From JBFWNG01 sp050251195 (GTDB taxonomy: Bacteria > Bdellovibrionota_B > Oligoflexia > Oligoflexales > Oligoflexaceae), in the NCBI GenBank assembly GCA_050251195.1, contig JBFWNG010000012.1, forward strand, positions 70,444-134,443: a stretch of DNA of 64,000 nucleotides, given 5' to 3'. Positions 33,874 to 41,257 of the stretch are shown in pieces. Each line of letters begins with the position of its first letter. Position 1 is the stretch's first letter. A program made the translations under genes and the position numbers. The notes below the pieces were generated by a model. That model was given only the letters and a program-made list of their open reading frames with translations, ran no database searches and was not told the origin of the DNA.

Positions 33874-35469
33874 CTAGAACTCAACCAGCTCACACTTCTC
33901 GTTCAATCCCAAACCTTCGTCAGCCGCATACTTCCCATCGATAATTTCCTGGTACTCCGGAAACATCTTCGACGGTGAATTCTCTCGGCTTGCAAAATGC
34001 TCAACGACATGAATACGATCAAAGTATTTGAGCGGCTTTCCCTGCAGAATGGGCACGAGTTTAGCGCGATACAAACGATATATCTTCGAAACATCTTGCA
34101 AGGCGCTTCCGGGTTTATTGCACTCTTCGATGAGCGCCGCAGATCGGCGGCCGATTTCTTGGGTTATGACTTCTGGGTTGGGATCGTTGGGAGCATCATT
34201 GATTAATTTAATAAACTCCTTCGCGTCAGAAGTGCCAGCTTTCGTAAGAGAATGAACCACCTGTTTTGTGATATCCTCCGGCGTCTTAAGCTCCGTCATG
34301 GGCGTTGATGGGATGTATTTCCAAAGATCACAGCGACGCTTAGAAAAGATTGGATTTGGATAATCGAATGACTTGCCGGCGGCGAAGAGCTTCATTTCGA
34401 TGAGCGCTCTATCCTGAGGACCCATGGGAACGCCGTACGACATCAGGGTCATTGCTTGCGTTCCGCCCTCACCTGGGACTACTTGGAAGAAGTTGTCAGA
34501 TTTTATGTTATTGGCGGTAAAAAATTCCTTAATTTTCTCTGTTGGCGGAGTTTTTGCAAATCGAAGGTCTCCCGTCATACCTTGCAGCGCCAGACTATCC
34601 AAGTAAAGAGCGCTCACGGTAAAGTCGGTTGGGTTAAAGTCTTCGGGTCCAGGACCTTGACCTGCCTTCTGCGTAAGAAGATTGATTTCGACGGTGCAGA
34701 AAAGTGGCTTAAGCACATCTCGAAGCGTTTCATTAGAAAATAGGACATTTCCTTCGCTCAATCCTCTTTTCCGTGCCATCGCTACCATGCTCGCAGAGCT
34801 TCGCACCAAACTTTCCATTATGGCAGGGTCAAACGCACGAAGCTTCTCACCGTTCATGTCCACGCCGAGGTGTTGGAGATTTGACGATGGCTGTCCGCTG
34901 AGGGGATTTTCGCTCGACCAGTTGCGCCATGGCACCGTTAATTCCTTCATCACCATCCCGCCCATAACATGGCACTTGCGGCATTCATTGTTCGGAGAAA
35001 AAGAGTTGCCCTTGAAGTTTAAGCTGCTCTCCTCGAGTTTGTAGAAATTCAGGTAACTCCGTTTCGGATCCAAGGTTAACAACTCATTTGGATGTGAAAA
35101 AAGGACGAGGCTAGGCAACGGTCCGTTTCCAGGAGGAGCGCCTCCAGGAGGTAGTATCGCCCCCGGAGTGTTGGGATCGATTCCGCCAAAGGGGCATTGA
35201 AAGAGATCGATCTTGCGCGCCTGATGTCCGAAATCCTTTTCCGCAACGAGGCTCCGGCCGGCCGAAATACAGCCGGCGTCGTAAAACATTTTTTCGATAT
35301 TCTTATTGCAAGCTGTCGATGCGACTTTTGCCACAGGATCATCGAAATCATTCTGATCCACCAATTGGCAAGGACCGTCTCCTTCGGCATTGGTAATCGA
35401 AGCATCGCGTTGCTTACAGCTTAAAATAACGACCAGTGACAGGCCTAAGGAGATGGAAAGAAGGTTCAT
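33874..35469 (-). CDS. CxxCH-motif lipoprotein (paralogue 1)
   Basis: A 531-aa product from ATG 35469 (35508 is an upstream alternative). The signal LGLSLVVILSC-KQRDASITNAE carries the CKxR..NAE start. At about residue 170, NSFSPNNECRKCHVMGGMVM has a CxxCH haem-attachment motif with nearby Met as possible sixth ligand. Paralogues at 41258 and 51300 keep CxxCH, PWRNW/PWRHW just after it, ILKPLFCT-like text, and the ending YRLYRAKLVPILQ, YFDRIHVVEHF and DGKYAADEGLGL. Several further Cys are conserved. A c-type cytochrome-like lipoprotein is likely; the redox partner is unknown. Confidence 0.78.
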   Translation of the reverse strand: MNLLSISLGLSLVVILSCKQRDASITNAEGDGPCQLVDQNDFDDPVAKVASTACNKNIEKMFYDAGCISAGRSLVAEKDFGHQARKIDLFQCPFGGIDPNTPGAILPPGGAPPGNGPLPSLVLFSHPNELLTLDPKRSYLNFYKLEESSLNFKGNSFSPNNECRKCHVMGGMVMKELTVPWRNWSSENPLSGQPSSNLQHLGVDMNGEKLRAFDPAIMESLVRSSASMVAMARKRGLSEGNVLFSNETLRDVLKPLFCTVEINLLTQKAGQGPGPEDFNPTDFTVSALYLDSLALQGMTGDLRFAKTPPTEKIKEFFTANNIKSDNFFQVVPGEGGTQAMTLMSYGVPMGPQDRALIEMKLFAAGKSFDYPNPIFSKRRCDLWKYIPSTPMTELKTPEDITKQVVHSLTKAGTSDAKEFIKLINDAPNDPNPEVITQEIGRRSAALIEECNKPGSALQDVSKIYRLYRAKLVPILQGKPLKYFDRIHVVEHFASRENSPSKMFPEYQEIIDGKYAADEGLGLNEKCELVEF

Positions 35470-35532
35470 TATTTTTCTCTCTAAAGATTTGTTTTTCTTT
35501 CGGAACATTACTGAAAGAGATGAGAAAGATTC

Positions 35533-35616
35533 AAATTTGGTATTTTTGAAAGGTACAAAATTGATCGTTTTTCGAATGTTTAATGATCACCCGGATTCCC
35601 GCAGCGGCCCCCGAGG
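35533..35616 (-). repeat. Inverted duplicate of 40882-40966 (copy A)
   Basis: These 84 bp, reverse-complemented, match 40882-40966 with three mismatches and one 1-nt gap. Both copies lie upstream of CxxCH lipoprotein genes (paralogues 1 and 2) in the same relative direction. Just before each copy a short frame ends in a shared Gly/Ala motif (LLGSASGAAAGI here, MLSGAASGAAAGI there). Confidence 0.85.
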
Positions 35617-35720
35617 CTGAGCCGAGTAGTGCTGAATTAATATTTAATCGAAGGTTCCGTGGCCTGTCTAAAGAATCCCCTTCTACGCCATTAACATCAG
35701 ACGGTAGCGAGGAAAATTCT

Positions 35721-36602
35721 TTAAATGTCATCGTGTTCTGGCATGAACGTACAGGTTGTCGGGCTTTCCTGTCCATCCACTTTAAGTGTGGATTGAAGGT
35801 TTATAGCAGAGAAATTCAGCTCATGTTGAATGTTTTTTGTCGTTGAGTTGCAGGCAATCTTCCCTTCCCAAACCGCGTAGTTGATCACCTTCACTGAAAA
35901 GTCGCAATGATCTAGCTTGATTTGTTCAACGTTTCCATTTGCAACTTTCTTGGCGTAGTAGGCGTACGAGATGGGATCAAAGAGTTCCCCGGCAGACTGG
36001 ATCCTAAAGTCTTTGAAGTGCGATACGGTTATGCTTTTGTCTTCGTTTGAACAGTTGAAATTGTTGGATTCGGCGCTCAATACCAGTTTTGTGTCCGACC
36101 GTTCAATGATCTTGAAATAGAGAGCAAAGTTGCTCAAACTATCTTTGCAATGCGCATCTTGATTTTCACCAAGAGTAAGTTCAAGGCCCCTCGACGTCAT
36201 CTGTGACTTTGTCACACAAGTGTCCTCGCTGTGTTCGTTGAGGAATTCGGTAGCTATTTCGACCGACGTGGCCTTTCGAATTTTGATGATAACGTCGGAA
36301 TCGTCAGCTTGGACAATATCCCACATGGTCGGATACATTTTCAGCGGTTCAATGCATTGAGTTAGAGGAGGTGATATTGCCTCACCACCTTTCGCATGGA
36401 TGGTGACTTTGTCGCCTTCGCGCCTGATATTATGCTGGCCCACACAACGAGTGAACCGTAGAAATATTTCGGCTTTGACATAGTATTCTTCGTCTGTGAG
36501 TCCACCCTCGTGTGACTTGGCAGATGATCCATCAAACCCAGATGTTCGGCATGCTGTTGTAAACAAAAGCGAAATCATGACGAGAAGGGAACCGAGCTTC
36601 AT
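35721..36602 (-). CDS. Lipoprotein of unknown function
   Basis: A 293-aa product from ATG 36602 (GGAGA just upstream; 36614 is an alternative). The lipobox is LLFTTAC-RTSG. The mature part has three Cys-bearing sections (FLRFTRCVGQHNIRREG; DTCVTKSQMTSRGLEL; HCDFSVKVINYAVWEGKIAC) and reads as a repeated beta domain. The C-terminus runs up to the inverted repeat. No family recognised. Confidence 0.72.
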   Translation of the reverse strand: MKLGSLLVMISLLFTTACRTSGFDGSSAKSHEGGLTDEEYYVKAEIFLRFTRCVGQHNIRREGDKVTIHAKGGEAISPPLTQCIEPLKMYPTMWDIVQADDSDVIIKIRKATSVEIATEFLNEHSEDTCVTKSQMTSRGLELTLGENQDAHCKDSLSNFALYFKIIERSDTKLVLSAESNNFNCSNEDKSITVSHFKDFRIQSAGELFDPISYAYYAKKVANGNVEQIKLDHCDFSVKVINYAVWEGKIACNSTTKNIQHELNFSAINLQSTLKVDGQESPTTCTFMPEHDDI

Positions 36603-36875
36603 AGGGATCTCCATAATGTAATGAATAAATCATTATATTATGTAAAAGCATAGCAATGCAACGATTGAAGGAGGCGTCTTTATCAGGCAGCAATCGCGCC
36701 ACCATCGATCACAATCGGCTTTGTTGACTCCTCAGCTACGTCTTTTCAACGACCTGTAGAGGGAGTGCACTTCAGAGGCTTTTTTCGAATTCTTTGCTAT
36801 GAACGAAAGATAAAAACCTTCTAAAGCTAGCGAAGGAATTTCGCCTAGCTTATCTTTAAGCATACAAAGTAACGC

Positions 36876-37430
36876 TTATCTGCAGTTAACACTCCTATCA
36901 GGATTGCTTTTGAGAATATGTTCTATGAGGAGAGAGTCGTTACCAAAATCTCTCAACTCTCTCAGTAAAGCAGGCGTCGACCCCGCAGCATTGAGTTTGA
37001 ATAATGCGAGAACGGTACTGCCGAATTCTTTCGGTGCGCAGAAGTTTTCTACTCGAGATCTTGAACACATATATGGCGGGTTTGTGTCTAGTCCTTCTGT
37101 GCATCGCGAGTTGTTGCCGTATCTAGCCAAATAACCAACTTCCTTCGTTTCGGTACCGACCACCTGGAACAGATATGCATTATCGCCCTTGCATGCACAA
37201 AGAATTTCGTAACCATGATGGCCTTCACTGCCATTTCCGCTACCCCCCTCGAGAATGGCGTCGGCAAGGGCTTGCCCCACACATTGAATATCTAAACCGC
37301 AGTCTTCAACTTGTTGCTTAAGATCATGGTTATGGCTTTGGGCCTTTGCCGCGCTGTCGCCTTTTCTTGTTTTGCAAGCAGCAAAAATGGCGATCGCTGC
37401 TAAACCGGCGCTGAGCAGGAGCTTCTTCAT
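36876..37430 (-). CDS. Small lipoprotein, CKTR..AKAQ variant
   Basis: A 184-aa product with GGAGG 6 nt before ATG 37430. The signal MKKLLLSAGLAAIAIFAAC-KTRKGDSAAKAQ resembles the CKKR..NAQ set. Cys pairs (EDCGLDIQCVGQAL; ILCACKGDNAYLF; SRCTEGLD; PYMCSRSRVENFC) suggest disulfides. The EDCGLDIQCVGQAL segment recalls FNACNGEERCERRAI of the 31444 product, so a distant relation is possible. Function unknown. Confidence 0.7.
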   Translation of the reverse strand: MKKLLLSAGLAAIAIFAACKTRKGDSAAKAQSHNHDLKQQVEDCGLDIQCVGQALADAILEGGSGNGSEGHHGYEILCACKGDNAYLFQVVGTETKEVGYLARYGNNSRCTEGLDTNPPYMCSRSRVENFCAPKEFGSTVLALFKLNAAGSTPALLRELRDFGNDSLLIEHILKSNPDRSVNCR

Positions 37431-37884
37431 CTATGCCTCCGAAAATATGGCAGTTTAAGGTTGAGAATTGATACTATGGGAAAATGCACGACCTGTCTAT
37501 GTCGATCAGACTAGCGAAAAAGCAACCCGGCAATATTATTATTCATAGTAATGTCGGTCGCGATAACGAGCGGCGTTTTGATTCTCGCGCATCGTGGACG
37601 AGGTTCTAGACTTTCTTGGATAGCAAGCCGGAGGGACCAGCGGGCGGTTGGTTTTCCTGTCTCAGAAATAATGTTGGATCGTCCACTCACTCACCGTATA
37701 ACTCAGTCTGAGAAATCCGGGGCAGCCGAATGCCACTTTATTGCAGTACGACGGATCTCTGTTTCTAGGTTGGTGCTAGAAGAAACAATGCCTCCACCCC
37801 AAGAAAGCAAAGTCAAGAACATGCGAAAAGAGCAGCGTTAGTAAAAGAACCCGCATGGGGCGCGATTAATAACTCACCTTTGAT
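37431..37884. other. 454-bp gap with uncertain coding remnants
   Basis: Frames of 96 aa (+, 37551-37841) and about 39 aa (-, starting MFLTLLSWGGGIVSSS) exist, but neither has a good ribosome site or recognisable protein texture. No repeat or clear terminator is seen. It may be decayed sequence. Confidence 0.3.
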
Positions 37885-38592
37885 TTATGGCGTACCTTGC
37901 TTCTTATAAGAATAGCCAAACTGTGTTGGCGGATTCCCAGGAGTTTGCACACCTGTCCGGTCCGCTACACCAAGGAAGTCTTCTCGCAAACCCATCACCA
38001 GATAACGAATTTCTCCGATCGGATCGTAGTTGCCAGGATATACTGTGAGATCTTTAGGTACACCGACTTCCCAATCGGTATGCCCGAACGAGCCGTCGGC
38101 AAGAAGATCGTCCACCAAATCAGGATCATGGGGCAGAAGCTGCTTTCTGGTAATGGCGACGTCTACCTCGAACGCACCGTTGGAGCCGGGATAAGAGGAA
38201 TCTGCCCCTATTGAGTAAGAAAAGTACCAAGTTATTGTGCTCCACGGAGTTTTGCACTCCGTGCCTGTGTAACTATAGAGTCTTTGAATCGCTTGGGTTT
38301 CTGTGAACTCCCAAGAATCAATTTCAGACATGTCTATTTCTGGAGTGCAACCAGTTTTCCAAACCCCACGAAGACCGGCTAAAATTTCAGTTTTTGGGTC
38401 AGCCTTTGGATTATCAACTTGATCCATCCCTGTATCAGATGGCGAACCTGATTTTTCCGGATGTTTATTTTGGCTTGAAGTAGATTCTTGCTTTGCGGGT
38501 GTGGAGTTTGATTCTCCCGCGGATGTAAAATTGTTAGACGCACAACTAACTACAGGCGCACTGATGAAAAACCAAATAGCTGCGTGCTTCAT
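37885..38592 (-). CDS. Lipoprotein with LxGxW-type beta domain
   Basis: A 235-aa product, SD GAGGAA, lipobox APVVSC-ASNN, then a long Ser/Lys/Pro linker (about 20-65). The domain starts LRGVWKTGCTPEIDMSEI and continues with WEFTETQAIQRLYSYTGTEC and WYFSYSIGADSS. The order LxGxWxxxC, aromatic strands, a second Cys, then a D/Y-rich loop and W (FGHTDWEVGVPKDL) follows that of the 4882-5580 product (YGYSDWQPGIYKEV). These are probable paralogues. Confidence 0.68.
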   Translation of the reverse strand: MKHAAIWFFISAPVVSCASNNFTSAGESNSTPAKQESTSSQNKHPEKSGSPSDTGMDQVDNPKADPKTEILAGLRGVWKTGCTPEIDMSEIDSWEFTETQAIQRLYSYTGTECKTPWSTITWYFSYSIGADSSYPGSNGAFEVDVAITRKQLLPHDPDLVDDLLADGSFGHTDWEVGVPKDLTVYPGNYDPIGEIRYLVMGLREDFLGVADRTGVQTPGNPPTQFGYSYKKQGTP

Positions 38593-38730
38593 GGGGTTCC
38601 TCTACAAATGACTTGGCCTATAATGCTTATCGGATTCGCAAGTGTGATTATTGAGCAAACGCCATAACCCTTTGAAACCAGGTATCTTCGTCAACCTGTT
38701 TCAACACACTGGTTGTGGATTTCTTGAGGA

Positions 38731-38808
38731 AGAGCAGCGATTATGTCTCCCCTCAAGAGAGCAGCGTTTTATGTCTCCCCCTTAAGAGAGCAGCGAATCT
38801 GCCCCGGG
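38731..38808 (+). repeat. Short tandem repeat, about 27-29 bp unit
   Basis: AGAGCAGCG occurs at 38731, 38758 and 38787; the first two are followed by TTATGTCTCCCC, the third by a diverged CTGCCCC. The 38593-38973 gap otherwise shows no gene. Confidence 0.6.
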
Positions 38809-38925
38809 GAGACGGTAGAAGGGACGGACAGCACTATCATGCTTCTCCCGGTGACGAAACTGATCATGAACACAGCTAAAGTGTTGGGGTAACTGCATGC
38901 AGTGTGGGAATCCAGGCTCTGAGTT

Positions 38926-38955
38926 CTAGTGAGGAAGGCGAAGCCTCCCCACTAG
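38926..38955. terminator. Hairpin after small exported protein gene
   Basis: CTAGTG..GGAGGC-type stem (CTAGT / ACTAG at the base, GGCGAAGCC at the tip), about 20 bp downstream of the minus-strand stop at 38974. It has no long T run in that direction, so its efficiency is uncertain. Confidence 0.45.
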
Positions 38956-38973
38956 AGAAAAACGAGTTAAAAT

Positions 38974-39300
38974 TTACGGACGTCGTTCGCACTCGGCTAC
39001 GCCCTGATAGTCTTGAATCTGGGGATTCGCAAAGTCGAACAAAATGACTTCCTTGCCAACAGGAACCTTTTCGACTCCTCCGCGAGGGCAGTTCACTTCT
39101 GCTTCACTGAAAGCGAAGGTGGTCCAACAGGTTCCTCCGTCACGGCCGCAAAACGCGTCGATAGACGTCGCCGCGCTGATGTCGATGCCAGCTTCGGTTA
39201 ACGCTGCAGAAGAAATTTCAATTGCACGATCTTCGTTGCTGCCGGCATAGCTTAAGGCGCCAAAACCGCAAATAGATACCAGAACCAATAATAGTTTCAT
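38974..39300 (-). CDS. Small exported protein of unknown function
   Basis: A 108-aa product from ATG 39300 (GGGAG 7 nt upstream; an ATG at 39306 is too close). The signal MKLLLVLVSICGFGALSYAG is followed by a mature part of about 88 residues with four Cys (FCGRDGGTCW, VNCPRGG, AECERRP). Probably a disulfide-stabilised periplasmic protein; not recognised. Confidence 0.65.
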   Translation of the reverse strand: MKLLLVLVSICGFGALSYAGSNEDRAIEISSAALTEAGIDISAATSIDAFCGRDGGTCWTTFAFSEAEVNCPRGGVEKVPVGKEVILFDFANPQIQDYQGVAECERRP

Positions 39301-39650
39301 AAACATTCTCCCTCAAAATTGTTGGTGCTTAGCCATTCAGTCCCCAGCGCTAGGTACGTTGTGGCGTTCTTTCACTCGTCCAGCATAGTCGTACGGACCG
39401 GCCGTCGTAAATTAATTAGTTGTCTTTATTTGAGTATTTTATTAGATAAAAAGTAAACACCTCACGGTCGCCCTGTGACCACGTCGCTCGAAATGCGCTG
39501 CAATGGCGACCTATGATTGATCACAATAATTCCCCGCACAGGTGCACGCTATCACACGTTAGCGGTGTAGCAACCGGTTGAATGGCAGGGTCAGAATACG
39601 TTACCGATAGAAACTTCTCTTGGGTTCCTTCCTTGTATCCTATCTTGTAG

Positions 39651-39812
39651 GTCGAGCGAGGAAAAATCATAATTGAATTCGATCAAGGAGGCCGTGGTGG
39701 GTCAAATGGCGGAGATTCCCCAACAACCGTCAATTATGCCATGACTTCCTATTACAAAGGAAAGGCGTGTGAAGAAAGCTCCTTGACAGTTGGGTGTCCC
39801 CAGAATGCATAA
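39651..39812 (+). pseudogene. Remnant of a lost small gene
   Basis: A 53-codon stretch with protein-like composition (GKIIIEFDQGGRGGSNGG; YYKGKACEESSLTVGCPQNA) ends at TAA 39810. It directly follows an in-frame TAG. In a different frame just before it, FLPCILSCRSSEEKS looks like a lipoprotein signal, so the two pieces may be one frameshifted lipoprotein. The rest of 39301-39860 holds nothing I can name. Confidence 0.3.
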
Positions 39813-39860
39813 AATCCTCATAACGTCATAATGACGACTTAACTTTTTTATAAAATAAAT

Positions 39861-39889
39861 TTGACATTTAACAAAACTCCTGTTAAAAA
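39861..39889 (+). promoter_or_regulatory. Predicted sigma-70 promoter
   Basis: TTGACA (39861-39866), a 17-nt spacer, TAAAAA (39884-39889), upstream of the exported-protein gene at 39947. Confidence 0.6.
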
Positions 39890-39946
39890 TGGGACAACTT
39901 GGCCTATTTCAGGCAAAACATTTTTAACCAGTTAGGAGAGAACAAC

Positions 39947-40453
39947 ATGAAACAATTGATGAAAATGATCCTCGCAACCTTCATTGCAATCTCAGGAACA
40001 GCTTTTGCTGACTCTGAACTGAAACCCAATCAACAACTCTGCAACAAGCTCGACCGGAAGTTGGAACAAAACGGCCTAGAAGTCGATATGCGCGCCGTCA
40101 CCGTTTCTGAGAATGGCAAACATGCCTACGCTCTTGGTTCTGAAGTGCTCATCGAAAACGGCAACAAAGAAATCAACCTGATGATTTGGCACTTTAAGAA
40201 AGACGGATCATCCGTAAGAATGGTTGGCGCCGACGAATTGGATGGCTTCGAAGATACCAGCGACGCAGAAATCGAAGTGATTGCATTGGGTCAAGCTAGC
40301 AACGGAACGATCGCAGCGCAGTACTCGCTCAACGCCGAAATTAGCCTCTCTGAATTGTTGATCCTCGACGCAAAGACTGGCGAAACGATCGAGACGACGT
40401 CGATCGACACCAAACTTCCGATCGCTGTCGAAAAAGATTTTACTTGCGACTAA
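39947..40453 (+). CDS. Small exported protein of unknown function
   Basis: A 168-aa product. ATG 39947 is chosen for the AGGAG upstream and the signal peptide (LMKMILATFIAISGTAFA-DSE). The mature domain is acidic and beta-rich (KHAYALGSEVLIENGNKEIN; GTIAAQYSLNAEISLSELLI), with Cys only near the ends (QLCNKL, FTCD). A strong-looking promoter lies upstream. Family not recognised. Confidence 0.7.
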   Translation: MKQLMKMILATFIAISGTAFADSELKPNQQLCNKLDRKLEQNGLEVDMRAVTVSENGKHAYALGSEVLIENGNKEINLMIWHFKKDGSSVRMVGADELDGFEDTSDAEIEVIALGQASNGTIAAQYSLNAEISLSELLILDAKTGETIETTSIDTKLPIAVEKDFTCD

Positions 40454-40494
40454 TCACGATTTACTTGTGAAGTTCCACACCCTACCTTCACACG

Positions 40495-40734
40495 GTGCCT
40501 CATCCCAGTGGGGCATCGGCCCTTGTTCAGGCAAAGCTCGGAGTCTCACATTATACCGTTTTTGATCAAGCAGTGGTTGACGAGTTTAACACTCAAGTTG
40601 TGTATGGCTTCAACGGTTGGGCTTTGAACGTTCCCAAGGATGTTACTGGGCACAAGTACCTTCCAACAATCGAAGCCGTCGCTGGGGCATCGGGTCAGTC
40701 ACTTGATAGTCACTTGATTGTCCCTGCTTGGTAA
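40495..40734 (+). pseudogene. Fragment resembling a peptidase I9 propeptide
   Basis: A 79-codon frame without SD or signal: HYTVFDQAVVDEFNTQVVYG followed by FNGWALNVPKDVTGHKYLP and TIEAVAG. The order V..xx..Y.FNGxAxxVPxxxxxxLxxxxxV resembles subtilase inhibitor/propeptide domains, but no protease follows. The frame runs into the GGGTCAGTCACTTGA repeat at 40692, which may mark where the gene was cut. Tentative. Confidence 0.25.
40692..40716 (+). repeat. GGGTCAGTCACTTGA-type repeat (second copy)
   Basis: GGGTCAGTCACTTGATAGTC followed by ACTTG. It matches the reverse complement of 32195-32219 at about 20 of 22 positions. Such ends resemble short mobile-element termini, but no transposase is attached. 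Confidence 0.4.
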
Positions 40735-40763
40735 TCATCTAACAAACTGTAGCCTTGCGATCA

Positions 40764-40919
40764 ATGTCCGTCTTTATCGCGCAGAGTTTCACTACGGACT
40801 GTGAGGAGTTAGATCAAGCCATTGCGGATCTCGAAGCCCAAAAGCTTGAGCCCGATATTCTTGATATGCTGTCTGGCGCAGCTTCGGGGGCCGCTGCGGG
40901 AATCCCGGGTGATCATTAA
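40764..40919 (+). CDS. Short ORF ending in a conserved Gly/Ala motif
   Basis: A 51-aa frame from ATG 40764: acidic helix-like middle (EELDQAIADLEAQKLEPDI), then LDMLSGAASGAAAGIPGDH and stop. The tail is shared with a minus-strand frame (35731 leftward) ending LNINSALLGSASGAAAGI. No SD is visible, so this may be the 3' end of a broken gene, not an intact peptide gene. Confidence 0.3.
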   Translation: MSVFIAQSFTTDCEELDQAIADLEAQKLEPDILDMLSGAASGAAAGIPGDH

Positions 40920-40966
40920 ACATTCGAAAAACGATCAATTTAGTACTTTTCAAAAATACCAAATTT
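40882..40966 (+). repeat. Inverted duplicate of 35533-35616 (copy B)
   Basis: An 85-bp match to copy A, in inverted orientation, beginning inside the Gly/Ala tail of the preceding short ORF and ending at the stop codon of the minus-strand broken gene at 40965. It lies about 290 bp upstream of CxxCH paralogue 2. Confidence 0.85.
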
Positions 40967-41157
40967 ATGCTTTGTAATTGCTATACTCCGTCTCCTCGAT
41001 AAAGTTGATTTCGTAAGCCACGGTGCAATTTTCTTGTGCGCCTTCTTCGTCCGTCAAAACCATTTCGCCTTGCCACTTGCCGTTTAAATTTGGGATCTCC
41101 GCCAGAGCCAGAAACGAGTATTCCCGCGAGGGTACAAATTTTTTGCCAATTTTTCAT
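40965..41157 (-). pseudogene. Frameshifted small lipocalin-like exported protein
   Basis: From ATG 41157 (SD AGGAGA) the product starts MKNWQKICTLAGILVSGSGG. The read then goes astray, but a shifted frame continues IPNLNGKWQGEMVLTDEEG, AQENCTVAYEINFIEETEY and SNYKA to a stop at 40965. LNGKW is a typical start of a small lipocalin-like domain. One frameshift near 41095 separates the halves; it could be real decay or a sequencing error. Confidence 0.55.
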
Positions 41158-41257
41158 TTGTCTTTCTCCTATTTAGTCATAGTTTGCTTCCCAGCTGCCC
41201 GATCTATATAATCAGTAAAGAATAGACAATGGGTTTAGTTATTCATAAGGATGAGAT

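Noticed and set aside
38731..38808. CRISPR array
   Set aside because: Only 2.5 units, no unique spacers of constant length, and no cas genes in the window.
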